This document shows positions 16,757 through 25,850 of a DNA stretch of 64,000 nucleotides, piece after piece. The DNA lies in NCBI RefSeq assembly GCF_965229315.1, contig NZ_CBDDJA010000001.1:620001-684000 (forward strand). Reading direction: 5' to 3'. The notes beneath the pieces were generated by a model, which made no database searches, was not told the origin of the DNA, and was given only the letters and a program-made list of their open reading frames with translations. Within the stretch, counting starts at the first letter, position 1. Each line of letters begins with the position of its first letter. The translations under genes were made by a program, and so were the position numbers. This DNA comes from Pelomonas sp965229315 (GTDB lineage Bacteria > Pseudomonadota > Gammaproteobacteria > Burkholderiales > Burkholderiaceae_C).

Positions 16757-17449
16757 TCAGCCGAGCTCGGACTGCGCGTCGTCGGGCGGCAGCAACGGCG
16801 TGGCCCGGGCCAGCACCATCCAGGTGGCGAAGTCGGGCTTGCAGGCGCGCCTGGGCGCGGGGCGGGCGAGTTCGAGGTGGCTGTCGTGGCCGATCAGCAC
16901 ACCGTACTCGGGCGGGATCTCGTCGGTCTCGGCGATGCCGGCCTTGATGACGAACCAGCACTGCCCGCACAGCGCCCGGTAGGCGGCGGACTTGGCCGGG
17001 CGGCGCAGCTCGCCCAGCAGGTCGGCGCGGCTGACCTTGATCTCGTGGATGGCGGGCTCCAGGTAGTCCTCGACGGTGCTGTGGCGGATGGAGTAGACGT
17101 CGGGCATGGCGTTGACCCACACCGTGCGGCCGTCCTCGCCGGGCAGCCCGGCGCGCAGGGCCAGGCCGCGCCAGGCGATGCGGCCGGCGCGCTGCATCTC
17201 GGTGGCGACGCGCTCGACCAGCGTCTCGTGGGCATCGCGGGCGGCGCGGTTGCGCGTCAGCGAGGCCGCCAGCGCTGCGACACCGGCGTCCGTCACGCGC
17301 AGGCGCTCGCGGCCGTCGGCCTCCTGCAGCCGCTCGATCCAGCCGGCCGCCAGCAGCTCGACCTCGACGAAGTCGTGGCTGGGCCAGCCGGCACTGCGCC
17401 ACAGCAGGCGCAGGCGCTGCAGGTGGACGCGGGTGGGCGTGGCGGGCAT
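16757..17449 (-). CDS. Putative PD-(D/E)XK nuclease-like protein (MmcB-like)
   Basis: A 230-residue cytosolic protein. Residues 1-65 look like a winged-helix (LRLLWRSAGWPSHDFVEVELLAAGWIE, LRVTDAGVAAL). Residues 115-175 carry a complete PD-(D/E)XK signature: MPDVYSI, then Glu136 and Lys138 in HEIKVSRADLLGELRR, then a helical KSAAYRALC and the strand WFVIKAG. The EIKVSRADL stretch is close to that of MmcB, a DNA-repair protein induced by the SOS response in alphaproteobacteria. DNA cleavage or repair is thus a reasonable inference but unproven. It lies alone between two unrelated genes. Confidence 0.7.
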   Translation of the reverse strand: MPATPTRVHLQRLRLLWRSAGWPSHDFVEVELLAAGWIERLQEADGRERLRVTDAGVAALAASLTRNRAARDAHETLVERVATEMQRAGRIAWRGLALRAGLPGEDGRTVWVNAMPDVYSIRHSTVEDYLEPAIHEIKVSRADLLGELRRPAKSAAYRALCGQCWFVIKAGIAETDEIPPEYGVLIGHDSHLELARPAPRRACKPDFATWMVLARATPLLPPDDAQSELG

Positions 17450-17475
17450 GGGGGCGATCTTCGCGCGACGGGCAG

Positions 17476-17509
17476 CAAAAAGCCCCTCGGCCGGGAGGCG
17501 CGAGGGGCT
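17476..17509 (-). terminator. Rho-independent terminator of the DUF4397 gene
   Basis: Read on the minus strand, a 9-bp stem (AGCCCCTCG at 17501-17509 reverse-complemented against 17481-17489) is followed directly by a run of five T. It sits 28 bp after the stop of the lipoprotein gene ending at 17537. Confidence 0.85.
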
Positions 17510-17536
17510 GGCGTTGGATGCCTGGCTGGACGCCGA

Positions 17537-18847
17537 TCAGCGGTCCTTGCTGAGACTGCCCTTGGGGTTGTTCGGGTCGCCCATGATGAAGATGGTGTAG
17601 ACGCCGTTGGCCGTCAGCGGGGTCAGGCCCGAAGTCGTGCCCGACGACGGGTTGTACAGCGCGTCGACCTTCAGCGGCGAGTTCACGGTGACGACCGCGC
17701 CGGTGGAAGAGCTGATGCTGGCCGGTGCAGAGCTGGTGCCGGGCAGCACGTTGCTGGCCTGGGTCTGGAAGTCGACGTTCAGCGATGCCAGCGAGCCGGC
17801 AACGGACAGGCCGTTGACCAGCCGCATCTTCACGTTGCCCGTGACGGTGGGCAGGCGGTTGTCGTCGCTGAGCACGGCCAGTTGCGGCGCGGAAGCGTCG
17901 CCCCAGATCAGCAGCGTGTAGTCGCCGCCCGCCGCGAAGTTGGGCGAGCCGACCGTCAGCGGGATGCTGTTGACCGTGATGGATGTCGTGCTGGCGCCAG
18001 CGGTGAAGCTGAAGTAGTCGGTCTTGTTGGGCGGCAGGGACGCGGGCAGGATGTTGTTGCCGTTGACCGTGGCAGCCACGACGGGCGAACCGGCCAGCGC
18101 ATTGACGGCGCGCACGCGCGTCAGCGTGTTGGCGTAGCCCGTGACCGCGCCCTTCTGGATCAGCTGCATGCCGTTGACCAGCACGCCGCCGGAGGTGGAC
18201 GTCAGGACCAGCGTGTTGACGCTGGCCGACGCGAGCGTGACGGCCGGGATGTCCAGGCGCAGGTCGTTGCCCTTCTTGGTGTAGCCGGTGATGCGGATGC
18301 GGAAGGTGCCGGAGTTGATCTGGTTGTAGCCGCTGCCCGCGCCGCCCTGCAGGTTGGACGTGACCGGCGTGGCCGTGTCCAGCGAATCCGTGCTGGCCGT
18401 CACGTAGACGTCCAGTGCGCCGGCGTCGGGCGCCAGGTTCAGGATCAACAGCTTGGCCTTGTTGGCATCGGGTGCCGTTTCGGCTTCCTGCAGCAGCGTG
18501 GTGCGCACGGCGCCCGCGAAACCGTAGGAAATGTAGGTGTAGGCCGTGCCGCCTGCCAGCGTGGGCGTCGTGGCCGAGACGCTGGTGCCGACGTCGCTGG
18601 TCAGCACCTTGCTGGCGGTGTTGGCGGTGTCGACGTCGCCGTAGCTGCCCACGGTGGCGTACGCGATCTTGCTGTTGATGGTCTTGTCATTGACCGTCAG
18701 GTCCAGCTGCGGGTAGGACTGGGTGGCATTGAGCAGGCGGACCTGCGCGGTGCTGCTGCTACCGCCGCCGCCGCAGGCGGTCAGAAGGGCAGCGGACGAC
18801 AGGCTCAGCGTGAGGACCAGCCGGGTGGCCCAAGGGGTGAATCGCAT
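17537..18847 (-). CDS. DUF4397 domain lipoprotein
   Basis: A 436-residue exported protein. The leader MRFTPWATRLVLTLSLSSAA ends in a lipobox LLTACGGGG, so the mature protein should be lipid-anchored at Cys25. The rest contains two or more immunoglobulin-like DUF4397 repeats. These are recognisable by VRLLNATQSYPQLDLTVN, LNLAPDAGALDVYVT, and later VRAVNALAGSPVVAATVNG and MRLVNGLSVAGSLASLNVD. DUF4397 proteins are surface proteins of unknown function. A strong terminator follows the gene, so it is monocistronic. Confidence 0.88.
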   Translation of the reverse strand: MRFTPWATRLVLTLSLSSAALLTACGGGGSSSTAQVRLLNATQSYPQLDLTVNDKTINSKIAYATVGSYGDVDTANTASKVLTSDVGTSVSATTPTLAGGTAYTYISYGFAGAVRTTLLQEAETAPDANKAKLLILNLAPDAGALDVYVTASTDSLDTATPVTSNLQGGAGSGYNQINSGTFRIRITGYTKKGNDLRLDIPAVTLASASVNTLVLTSTSGGVLVNGMQLIQKGAVTGYANTLTRVRAVNALAGSPVVAATVNGNNILPASLPPNKTDYFSFTAGASTTSITVNSIPLTVGSPNFAAGGDYTLLIWGDASAPQLAVLSDDNRLPTVTGNVKMRLVNGLSVAGSLASLNVDFQTQASNVLPGTSSAPASISSSTGAVVTVNSPLKVDALYNPSSGTTSGLTPLTANGVYTIFIMGDPNNPKGSLSKDR

Positions 18848-19037
18848 CGAGAACTCTCCGAAAAAACCAAACCGCCGGGCCTATCCCCAAATACGCGGAC
18901 TTGCGATTAGAACTCATGCGGAGGACGTCACGGTGTCCGCCATCCAGCAGCCGGTGAAGAACTGTTGCTGCGCGGGTATCTCCCAGGTGAGGAGACCCCT
19001 CCAATTTCGGCGCGACCGCGTCGCTAGCATCGCCGGC

Positions 19038-21089
19038 ATGAACTATCCCCATCTCCTCGCCCCCCTGGACCTCGGCTTCACGACGCTGAAGAACCGCGTG
19101 CTGATGGGCAGCATGCACACCGGCCTGGAGGACGGCGCCAAGCACTTCGAGCGCATGGCGGTGTTTTTCGCCGAGCGGGCCAAGGGCGACGTGGGACTGA
19201 TCGTGACGGGGGGCTTTGCGCCCAACATCGAGGGTTGGGCCAAGCCGTTCGCCGGCACGCTGGCCACCAGCGGCGCGGCGCGGCGCCACAAGATCATCAC
19301 GGACGCGGTGCACGCGGAGGGCGGCAAGATCGCGCTGCAGATCCTGCACACGGGCCGCTACGGCTACTCGCCGCTGTGCGTGGCGCCGTCGCGCATCCAG
19401 TCGCCCATCAGCCCGTTCACACCGCGCGAGCTGTCTGCCCGCGGGATCGAGCGGCAGATCCGCGCCTTCATCCGCTGCGCGAAGCTGGCCCGCGAGGCCG
19501 GCTACGACGGCGTCGAGGTGATGGGCTCCGAGGGTTACTTCATCAACCAGTTCCTCGTCACGCACACCAACCAGCGCAGCGACGACTGGGGTGGCTCGTA
19601 CGAGAACCGCATGCGGCTGCCGCTGGAGATCCTGGCGCGCATGCGCGAGGCGGTGGGGCCGGATTTCATCATCATCTACCGCCTGTCCATGCTGGACCTG
19701 GTGCCGGACGGCAGCTCGTGGGACGAGGTGCTGGAGCTGGCGCGGCGCGTGTCGCGTGGCGGCGCGACGCTCATCAACACCGGCATCGGCTGGCACGAGG
19801 CGCGCATCCCGACCATCGCCACCAGCGTGCCGCGCGCCGGGTTTGCGTGGGTCACGGCGAAGCTGCGTGCGCAACTGCGGGCCGAGGGCATCACGACGCC
19901 GCTGATCACCAGCAACCGCATCAACACGCCGGCGGTGGCCGAAGGGGTGCTGGCGGACGGCTCGGCCGACATGGTGTCGATGGCGCGGCCGTTCCTGGCC
20001 GATTCGCACTTCGTGCAGAAGGCCAGGCAGGGCCGCGCGGACGAGATCAACACCTGCATCGCCTGCAACCAGGCCTGCCTGGACCACACCTTCGCGCAGA
20101 AGATTTCCACGTGCCTCGTGAACCCGCGCGCGGCCTATGAGCGGGAGATCGTGCTGCGGCCGGTGACGGGTGCCAGGAAACGCATCGCCGTCGTGGGCGC
20201 CGGCCCGGCGGGGCTGGCCGCGGCGACGACGCTGGCCGAGCGCGGGCACGCGGTGACGCTGTTCGACGCGGCCCACGAGATCGGCGGCCAGTTCAACATG
20301 GCCCGGCGCATCCCGGGCAAGGAAGAGTTCAGCGAGACGCTGCGCTACTTCCGTCGCCGCCTCGACGTCACCGGCGTCGACCTCAAGTTGAACTGCCGGG
20401 TGCGGGCGGACGAGCTGACCGGCTTCGACGACGTGCTGCTGGCCACCGGCGTGAGCCCGCGCGACCCGAAGATCAAGGGCCAGGATGAGGGCATCGCCCG
20501 CGGCCAGGTGCTGAGCTACATCGACGTGCTGCGGCACGACCGGCCGGTGGGCGCGCGGGTGGCCATCGTGGGCGCGGGTGGCATCGGCTTCGACGTGGCG
20601 GAGTACCTGCTGGAGGCCGGCCACTCGCTGACGCTGGACGACGCCGCCTGGCGCAAGCACTGGGGCGTGGGCGACCCGGCGCAGGTGCGGGCGGGCCTGC
20701 TGCGACCGGCCCCGGAAGCGCCCACACGCCAGATCACGCTGCTGCAACGCAAGGCCGGCAAGCTGGGCGCGGGCCTGGGCAAGACGACCGGCTGGATCCA
20801 CCGCGCGGCGCTGAAGATGAAGCAGGTGGACATGCTGGCCAGCGTCAACTACGAGGGCATCACGCCGGAGGGCTTGTGGGTCAGCCATGGCGAGAAGCGG
20901 GCGGACGCGCAGCTGATCGAGGCCGACACCATCGTGCTGTGCGCGGGCCAGGAGCCGCTGCGCGAGCTGGAGGCGCCGTTGAAGGCGGCGGGCGTCAGCG
21001 TGCACCTGGTCGGCGGTGCGCTGGAGGCTGGCGAGCTGGACGCGAAGCGGGCCATCCTGCAGGGCACCCAGCTCGCGTGCCGGCTCTGA
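19038..21089 (+). CDS. fadH: 2,4-dienoyl-CoA reductase (NADPH)
   Basis: A 683-residue flavoprotein that reduces 2,4-dienoyl-CoA intermediates in the beta-oxidation of unsaturated fatty acids. Residues 1-370 form the FMN TIM barrel of the old-yellow-enzyme type (APLDLGFTTLKNRVLMGSMH, GSEGYFINQFLV). NTCIACNQACLD and STCLVNP carry the cysteines that bind the 4Fe-4S cluster. Residues from about 375 contain the FAD site VVGAGPAGLAAATTLAERG and the NADPH site VAIVGAGGIGFDVAEYL. The length matches E. coli FadH (about 672). The start at 19038 gives the usual MNYPHLLAPLDLG N-terminus. It stands alone. Confidence 0.93.
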   Translation: MNYPHLLAPLDLGFTTLKNRVLMGSMHTGLEDGAKHFERMAVFFAERAKGDVGLIVTGGFAPNIEGWAKPFAGTLATSGAARRHKIITDAVHAEGGKIALQILHTGRYGYSPLCVAPSRIQSPISPFTPRELSARGIERQIRAFIRCAKLAREAGYDGVEVMGSEGYFINQFLVTHTNQRSDDWGGSYENRMRLPLEILARMREAVGPDFIIIYRLSMLDLVPDGSSWDEVLELARRVSRGGATLINTGIGWHEARIPTIATSVPRAGFAWVTAKLRAQLRAEGITTPLITSNRINTPAVAEGVLADGSADMVSMARPFLADSHFVQKARQGRADEINTCIACNQACLDHTFAQKISTCLVNPRAAYEREIVLRPVTGARKRIAVVGAGPAGLAAATTLAERGHAVTLFDAAHEIGGQFNMARRIPGKEEFSETLRYFRRRLDVTGVDLKLNCRVRADELTGFDDVLLATGVSPRDPKIKGQDEGIARGQVLSYIDVLRHDRPVGARVAIVGAGGIGFDVAEYLLEAGHSLTLDDAAWRKHWGVGDPAQVRAGLLRPAPEAPTRQITLLQRKAGKLGAGLGKTTGWIHRAALKMKQVDMLASVNYEGITPEGLWVSHGEKRADAQLIEADTIVLCAGQEPLRELEAPLKAAGVSVHLVGGALEAGELDAKRAILQGTQLACRL

Positions 21090-21090
21090 C

Positions 21091-21300
21091 TCAGCGCCGG
21101 GAGAGTTCCCAGAGCTGGTACATCGTGTTGTTGTCCTCCTCGGTGACCTCCAGGCCCTTGGCGAGGTCGAGGCTGGAGTCGAACCAGCCGCAGATCTCCG
21201 CCGGCTTGCGGACATCGGCCGGGCTGCGACCGGGCATTTGGCCCATCATGGACAGCAGCGCGTTGGACCGCAGGTCTGGCAAGGCGTTCAGGGTTTGCAT
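21091..21300 (-). CDS. Small hypothetical protein
   Basis: A 69-residue soluble protein that I do not recognise: short, acidic in its C-terminal half (LEVTEEDNNTMYQLWELSRR), with one cysteine and no membrane segment. A GGAG lies 9 bp before the ATG on the minus strand, and the frame converges with fadH with one base between stops. Its codon choice looks like that of neighbouring genes, which supports it being real. Confidence 0.55.
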   Translation of the reverse strand: MQTLNALPDLRSNALLSMMGQMPGRSPADVRKPAEICGWFDSSLDLAKGLEVTEEDNNTMYQLWELSRR

Positions 21301-21427
21301 GGCAGGCTCCAGGTGGGGCGGGTGGATCGGTTCGACGTGAAAAACGTCACACCGTCAGCATCGGCGCCGACCCCGCTGCCCACCATCGCCCTTTGGGTGG
21401 ATCGAGGGGGGAAGCGCGGCGCAGGCC

Positions 21428-21484
21428 CTCCCCCGACATCCCCCGCAAGGGGGAGATAAATATGGGGTCAGAGTCATTTTCTGA
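21428..21484. repeat. REP-like hairpins downstream of the AlkD-like gene
   Basis: Two inverted repeats are adjacent here: a TCCCCC-GCAA-GGGGGA hairpin near 21440-21455, and GTCAGA-GTCATTT-TCTGAC at 21466-21484 within the longer string TGGGGTCAGAGTCATTTTCT. From memory the second string is common in betaproteobacterial intergenic regions near REP-associated tyrosine transposase genes. No transposase gene is present here. It may also act as a 3' mRNA end for the minus-strand gene. Confidence 0.5.
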
Positions 21485-21512
21485 CGCTCGCCGAACGGCT
21501 TCGCGTCCCAGT

Positions 21513-22187
21513 TCACGCGCGCCGACGCAGCTCCCGCCGGGCATCGCTGCCGATCCAACGGGCCGATGGCTCGCTGCGCGCACACAGGCGCTCCGCCAAA
21601 GTAAGCGCAGGCTCACGCAACGCCTCACTGCGTTTGCCGATCTGGCGCAGCGCCCAGTTCACGGCTTTCTTGACGAAGTTGCGGTCGTCGTCGGCCGCGG
21701 CCTCGATGAGCGGCAGCCGGGCAATGAAGTCGGCGTCCGGCCGCTGCTTCTGGTGCACTGCGGCGACGGCCAGCAGTGCGAAGCCGGCGCGCTTCTCGAA
21801 CGCCGCCTCACGCGCTGCCCAGCGCGGGATCTGCGCCCAGGCCAACGGGCTCCAGACGAACGCATTGGTGCAGGCCTGGTCGCAGACGTCCCAGGCGCGC
21901 ATGCCGGCCACCCAGTGGTCCATCTGCGCCACGGTCAGCTTCGCAGGCTCCGCCACCATGCCGGCCAACAGCTGGGCATCGGGGATGCCGGTGTCCCACA
22001 GCGCCAGCGCGAGGTCGTGATCGCGCTTGAACGCCCGGGCCAATGCGCGCAGCGTGGGCACCGCCAGGCCCAGCCGGGCGTCGCCGGTCAGGCCGAAGCG
22101 GGCCATGGCGCCGAGCTGCTCGGGCCGGGCGCGCTCCCGCAGCGCGGCCAGCGCTTCATCCAGTTTGGGATTGAGCTTATTCGCCAT
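21513..22187 (-). CDS. DNA alkylation repair protein (AlkD-like HEAT repeats)
   Basis: A 224-residue all-helical protein with the AlkC/AlkD pattern: RFGLTGDARLGLAVPTLRALAR, then ALWDTGIPDAQLLAGMVAEP, WVAGMRAWDVCDQACTNAF, and NFVKKAVNWALRQIGKR. The family folds as HEAT-like repeats that hold DNA and remove alkylated bases (3- and 7-methylpurines). The WDVCDQ motif corresponds to the conserved active-site stretch, with the aspartate that promotes excision. It is divergent from the thioredoxin-fold gene and isolated from any ada/alkA regulon gene. Confidence 0.87.
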   Translation of the reverse strand: MANKLNPKLDEALAALRERARPEQLGAMARFGLTGDARLGLAVPTLRALARAFKRDHDLALALWDTGIPDAQLLAGMVAEPAKLTVAQMDHWVAGMRAWDVCDQACTNAFVWSPLAWAQIPRWAAREAAFEKRAGFALLAVAAVHQKQRPDADFIARLPLIEAAADDDRNFVKKAVNWALRQIGKRSEALREPALTLAERLCARSEPSARWIGSDARRELRRRA

Positions 22188-22253
22188 GTGCAGATTCTGC
22201 GGGCCGGCCGGGGCGCAAAATCCTCGCTCCGATCCAATTCATCTCACCATCCG

Positions 22254-23825
22254 ATGAAGCTCGCTCCTCTGTTCGCCGCGCTCTCCACCGCCCTGCTGCT
22301 GGCCACCACGCCGGCCGCCCATGCCAGCACCGGCCCCGGCGTGAGCTGGCAGGCCGCCGCAGCCGACGCCGACATCGACCGCTACTTCACCCAGGCCAAG
22401 GCCGAGAAGAAACCGGTGCTGCTGTACTGGGGTGCCAAGTGGTGCCCGCCGTGCAACCAGCTCAAGGCGACGCTGTTCAACCGCGCGGACTTCATCGAGC
22501 AGAGCAAGGCCTTCGTCGCCGTGGGCATCGACGGCGACGCGCCCGGCGCGCAGAAGCTGGGCACGCGCTTCAAGGTGCGCGGCTACCCGACGCTGATCCT
22601 GTTCAACCCCAACGGGAGCGAGATCACCCGCCTGCCCGGCGAGGCGGACGCGGCCCAGGTCATGAAGGTGCTGCAGCTGGGGCTGTCCAGCGGCCGCCCG
22701 GTCAAGGCCGTGCTGGCGGATGCCCTGAATCCCAAATCCAACGGCAAGAAGCTGTCCGCCAACGAATGGCGTCTGCTGGGCTTTTACGGCTGGGAGACCG
22801 ACGAGCAGCAACTGCTGCCTGTTGAACAGCGCGCCGCGACGCTGGCGCAGCTCGCCCGCGCCAGCGAGGGCGCCGACGCCGAGACGGCGACGCGGCTGTG
22901 GCTGAAGTCCATCGGCGCGCTGGCCGATGGCAAGACAGCCGACGCGGCCCAGTTGCCGCGCCTGCGCGCCGTGCTGGCCGACCAGGCACAGTCGCGTTCG
23001 CAGATGGACGTGCTGACCAACGAAGCGCCCGACCTCGTCAAGGCGCTGACGCCGCAACCGGGTGACGCGCGCAGCGCGCTGGTCGCCGAGTTCGACGCCG
23101 CGCTGAAGCGGCTGAACGAGGACGCCACGCTGTCCCGCGCCGACCGGCTGAACGCGCTGCAGGGCCGCATCGACCTGGCCCGCATCGACTCGCCCAAGGA
23201 CGACCCCAACCCGAAGAACATCCCCGCCGCGCTGCTGAACGAGGCACGCGACCAGGCCGCCCGCGCCAACCGCGAAATCACCGATGGCTATGAGCGCCAG
23301 GCCGTCGTCACCGGCGCCGCCTACCTGCTCGGCCGTGCCGGCCTGTGGAAGGAAAGCGACGACCTGCTGAAGTCGGCGCTGGCGCGCAGCCACTCGCCCT
23401 ACTACCTGATGAGCCAGCTCGCCGGCAACGCGAAGAAGCAGGGCAAGAAGCTGGAGGCGCTGCGCTGGTACGAAGAGGCCTTCAACAAGAGCGAAGGCCC
23501 GGCCACGCGGCTGCAATGGGGCTCGGGCTATTTCGCCGCGCTGATCGAACTGAGCCCGGAAGACACGCCGCGCATCGAGAAGGCCGCGGCCCAACTGTTC
23601 ACCGAGGCCGAGAAGGACCCCGGCGCGTTCTACGAGCGCAGCGAACGCTCGCTCAAGCGCGTCGGCACGCTGCTGAACAGCTGGAACCAGTCACCCGCGC
23701 AGGCCGCCGCGGTGGGCCGGCTCAAGACCCAGCTCGACGGCGTCTGCGGCAAGCTGGACGGCAGCGATGCGAAGGCCAAGTCGGCCTGCGAGGGGCTGAT
23801 GAAGCCGGCCCCGCGCAAGGCCTGA
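22254..23825 (+). CDS. Exported thioredoxin-fold protein with long helical C-terminus
   Basis: A 523-residue periplasmic protein. The start at 22254 gives a signal peptide (MKLAPLFAALSTALLLATTPAAHA). A thioredoxin domain follows (about 30-150) with the redox motif KWCPPCNQLK at 62-71 and the cis-proline strand GYPTLILF. The remaining 370 residues are helical, Ala/Leu-rich, and suggest TPR-like repeats (LGRAGLWKESDDLLKSAL, KKQGKKLEALRWYEEAF). It could be a thiol-disulfide exchange protein or chaperone. The partner is unknown. Confidence 0.82.
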   Translation: MKLAPLFAALSTALLLATTPAAHASTGPGVSWQAAAADADIDRYFTQAKAEKKPVLLYWGAKWCPPCNQLKATLFNRADFIEQSKAFVAVGIDGDAPGAQKLGTRFKVRGYPTLILFNPNGSEITRLPGEADAAQVMKVLQLGLSSGRPVKAVLADALNPKSNGKKLSANEWRLLGFYGWETDEQQLLPVEQRAATLAQLARASEGADAETATRLWLKSIGALADGKTADAAQLPRLRAVLADQAQSRSQMDVLTNEAPDLVKALTPQPGDARSALVAEFDAALKRLNEDATLSRADRLNALQGRIDLARIDSPKDDPNPKNIPAALLNEARDQAARANREITDGYERQAVVTGAAYLLGRAGLWKESDDLLKSALARSHSPYYLMSQLAGNAKKQGKKLEALRWYEEAFNKSEGPATRLQWGSGYFAALIELSPEDTPRIEKAAAQLFTEAEKDPGAFYERSERSLKRVGTLLNSWNQSPAQAAAVGRLKTQLDGVCGKLDGSDAKAKSACEGLMKPAPRKA

Positions 23826-23832
23826 CCCTCAA

Positions 23833-24438
23833 TCAGGCAAGGCCTTCAGCCTTCAGCGTCGCCTGCACGGCCGGGCGGTTGCGCATGCGCGCCTGGTGGG
23901 CGGCGACGTTCTCCAGGCCCGCCAGGTCCACGCCCACGCGCGGCGCCCAGTTCGTGACGACGAAGAAGTAGGCGTCGGCGACCGAGAACGTCTCGCCCAT
24001 CAGGTAAGACTTGCCGGCCAGCTGCTGGTCCACCCAGCGGTAGCGGTCGGCCAGCTTGGCCTTGAAGATGGCCTTCACGTCGTCCGCCAGCGCCGGGTTG
24101 AACAGCGGCGAGTAGCCCTTGTGCAGCTCACTGCCGATGAAGGCCAGCCATTCCTGCACGCGCGTGCGCGCCAGCGAACCGGCCGGTGGCAGCAGGCCCT
24201 TGGCAGGCGCCAGGTCGGCCAGGTACTGCACCAGCGCGGCGTTCTCGGTCAGGCGCTGGCCGTCGTCCAATTCCAGCAGCGGCACATAACCGCGCGGGTT
24301 GATGGCGTAGTAGTCGCTGCCGTCGGGCAGCTGGTGCGTCTTCAGGTTGACCTGCACGGCCTCGTGGGCGAGGCCCGCCTCGTGCAGCACGATGTGCGGG
24401 GTCTGCGAGCAGGCGCCGGGGGCGAAATAGAGCTTCAT
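23833..24438 (-). CDS. Glutathione S-transferase
   Basis: A 201-residue beta-class glutathione transferase, close in length and N-terminus to E. coli GstA: MKLYFAPGACSQTPHIVLHEAGL contains the catalytic Cys10 that replaces the usual Tyr/Ser. GYVPLLELDDGQRLTENAALVQYLAD holds the cis-proline and the glutathione-binding Glu-Asn pair. The C-terminal domain has the capping motif FSVADAYFFVVTNW. It conjugates glutathione to electrophiles or reduces mixed disulfides. It converges with the thioredoxin-fold gene and diverges from the DUF3667 gene across a 119-bp promoter gap. Confidence 0.9.
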   Translation of the reverse strand: MKLYFAPGACSQTPHIVLHEAGLAHEAVQVNLKTHQLPDGSDYYAINPRGYVPLLELDDGQRLTENAALVQYLADLAPAKGLLPPAGSLARTRVQEWLAFIGSELHKGYSPLFNPALADDVKAIFKAKLADRYRWVDQQLAGKSYLMGETFSVADAYFFVVTNWAPRVGVDLAGLENVAAHQARMRNRPAVQATLKAEGLA

Positions 24439-24557
24439 GGCAAACGTCTCCAAATGAATGGCTGGGAAAGCGGCAAATGCTAAGCCTGCGCCGACCTGCT
24501 GCGGCACACTCCCGCCCGGCGCCACAAAGGACGCCGGACATTGCGGAGGGACGGAAC

Positions 24558-25589
24558 ATGGATGACGCAGGCTTGAGCGGCCTGGCGGGCGGCACCGCCG
24601 CCGTGGTGGCCTCGGCCGACCTGGCCAGTCTGGCGGCCGGCGGCGGCCGGGCCGGCCACGGCCACGGCGCCACGGGCGATTGCCTGAACTGCGGCACTGC
24701 GCTGACGCTGAACGCGCGCTTCTGCAGCCAGTGCGGCCAGGACACGGCCAACCATCCGCCGTCGCTGTTCGAGTTCGTGCACGAGTTCGTCAGCCACTAC
24801 ATCGCCGTCGAGGGCACGCTGTGGAAGAGCCTGTGGGGCCTGATGGCCAGGCCCGGCTTCCTGACGCGCGAATACCTCGCCGGCCGCAAGCAGCGCTATG
24901 TGCTGCCGCTGCGCCTGCTGCTGACGCTGGGCCTGCTGTTCTTCCTGGCGTTGAAGCTCATGCCGGGCAGCACGCACACGCTAGGCCGGGACGGCGAGGA
25001 GGGCGATGAGGTGGCACAGGTGGTGCCCGATGCAGCGTCTGCGGCGTCCGCGGACTCGATCGCCGCGGCCAAGTTCGCCAAGGCGAGGAAGAAGATTTCC
25101 GAGCGCTCCGGGGACACGACCATCCTCAGCCCCGACCTCGCCTCACAGCTGCCCCAGGGCATGCAGGACCGCGTCCACCGCGCCGAAACGCATTGGCGCG
25201 CCGATCCCAAGGCCTCCATGCATGCGATGGGCGCGACGATGATGGGACTGGCGCCCTACGCGGTGCTGTGCTCGCTGCCGTTCTTCGCCGGCCTGCTGAA
25301 GCTGCTGTTCTGGCGTCAGGCCTACGGCGCGCACTTCGTCTTCGCGATGCATCTGCACGCGGCCTGGTACGGCATGCTGCTGGTGGCTGTGCTGCTGCCC
25401 TGGGGCCTGGTCGTCTTCGTCGTCTGGGCCTGGTCCAACATCTACCCGGTCATCGCATTGAAGCGGGTCCATGCGGCCAGTTGGTGGACGACCCTGCTGC
25501 GCGCCGCGCTGCTGGCGGTGCTGCACTGGTTCATCATCGGCCTGGGCCTGCTGGCCCTGGTCATGGCCGGCGCGCTGGCGGCAGCCTAG
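24558..25589 (+). CDS. DUF3667 membrane protein with N-terminal zinc ribbon
   Basis: A 343-residue inner-membrane protein. Residues about 42-60 form a zinc ribbon, CLNCGTALTLNARFCSQCGQ. HEFVSHYIAVEGTLWKSLWGLMARPGFLTREYLAGRKQRYVLPLRL then gives the DUF3667 signature, followed by one transmembrane helix, a soluble loop of about 100 residues and four more helices. The function is unknown. A purine-rich GGAGGGACGG lies before the ATG. Its last four bases overlap the stop of a convergent small gene. Confidence 0.85.
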   Translation: MDDAGLSGLAGGTAAVVASADLASLAAGGGRAGHGHGATGDCLNCGTALTLNARFCSQCGQDTANHPPSLFEFVHEFVSHYIAVEGTLWKSLWGLMARPGFLTREYLAGRKQRYVLPLRLLLTLGLLFFLALKLMPGSTHTLGRDGEEGDEVAQVVPDAASAASADSIAAAKFAKARKKISERSGDTTILSPDLASQLPQGMQDRVHRAETHWRADPKASMHAMGATMMGLAPYAVLCSLPFFAGLLKLLFWRQAYGAHFVFAMHLHAAWYGMLLVAVLLPWGLVVFVVWAWSNIYPVIALKRVHAASWWTTLLRAALLAVLHWFIIGLGLLALVMAGALAAA

Positions 25590-25789
25590 AACCCCGACAG
25601 CGGCGGCTCGCCCCGCAGGTCGGCGTCCACGTCCATCAGCACGCTGGCCAGCTCCAGCGTGCGCCACAGCGCATCAGGCATGGCCAGGATGGCTTCGGGG
25701 GTGCGCGCCTGGCTGACCCAGGCACCGATCTCGGCATGCTGCTCGTGGGTCAGCAGGCAGCGGTCACGCATCTCGTCGAGTGTCTGCAC
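25586..25789 (-). CDS. Small hypothetical protein
   Basis: A 67-residue soluble helical protein (LTHEQHAEIGAWVSQARTPEAILAMPDALWRTLELASVLMDVDADL) that I cannot assign. It converges with the DUF3667 gene and its stop overlaps that gene by four bases. It is the second of two small minus-strand genes, 61 bp after the cysteine-rich one. The composition looks coding, and an antisense artefact is unlikely because no plus-strand gene covers most of it. Confidence 0.55.
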   Translation of the reverse strand: MQTLDEMRDRCLLTHEQHAEIGAWVSQARTPEAILAMPDALWRTLELASVLMDVDADLRGEPPLSGF

Positions 25790-25850
25790 GCTCAGCCTTT
25801 CATGGCGGCGCGGTTGCCGCAGCAGGGGTTGGGGTCGAGGACGCCGGCCG

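Noticed and set aside
14276..18910. A 1544-codon open frame on the plus strand
   Set aside because: It lies antisense to the DUF3857, PD-(D/E)XK and DUF4397 genes. Its product is Gly/Ala/Arg/Gln-rich nonsense caused by high GC.
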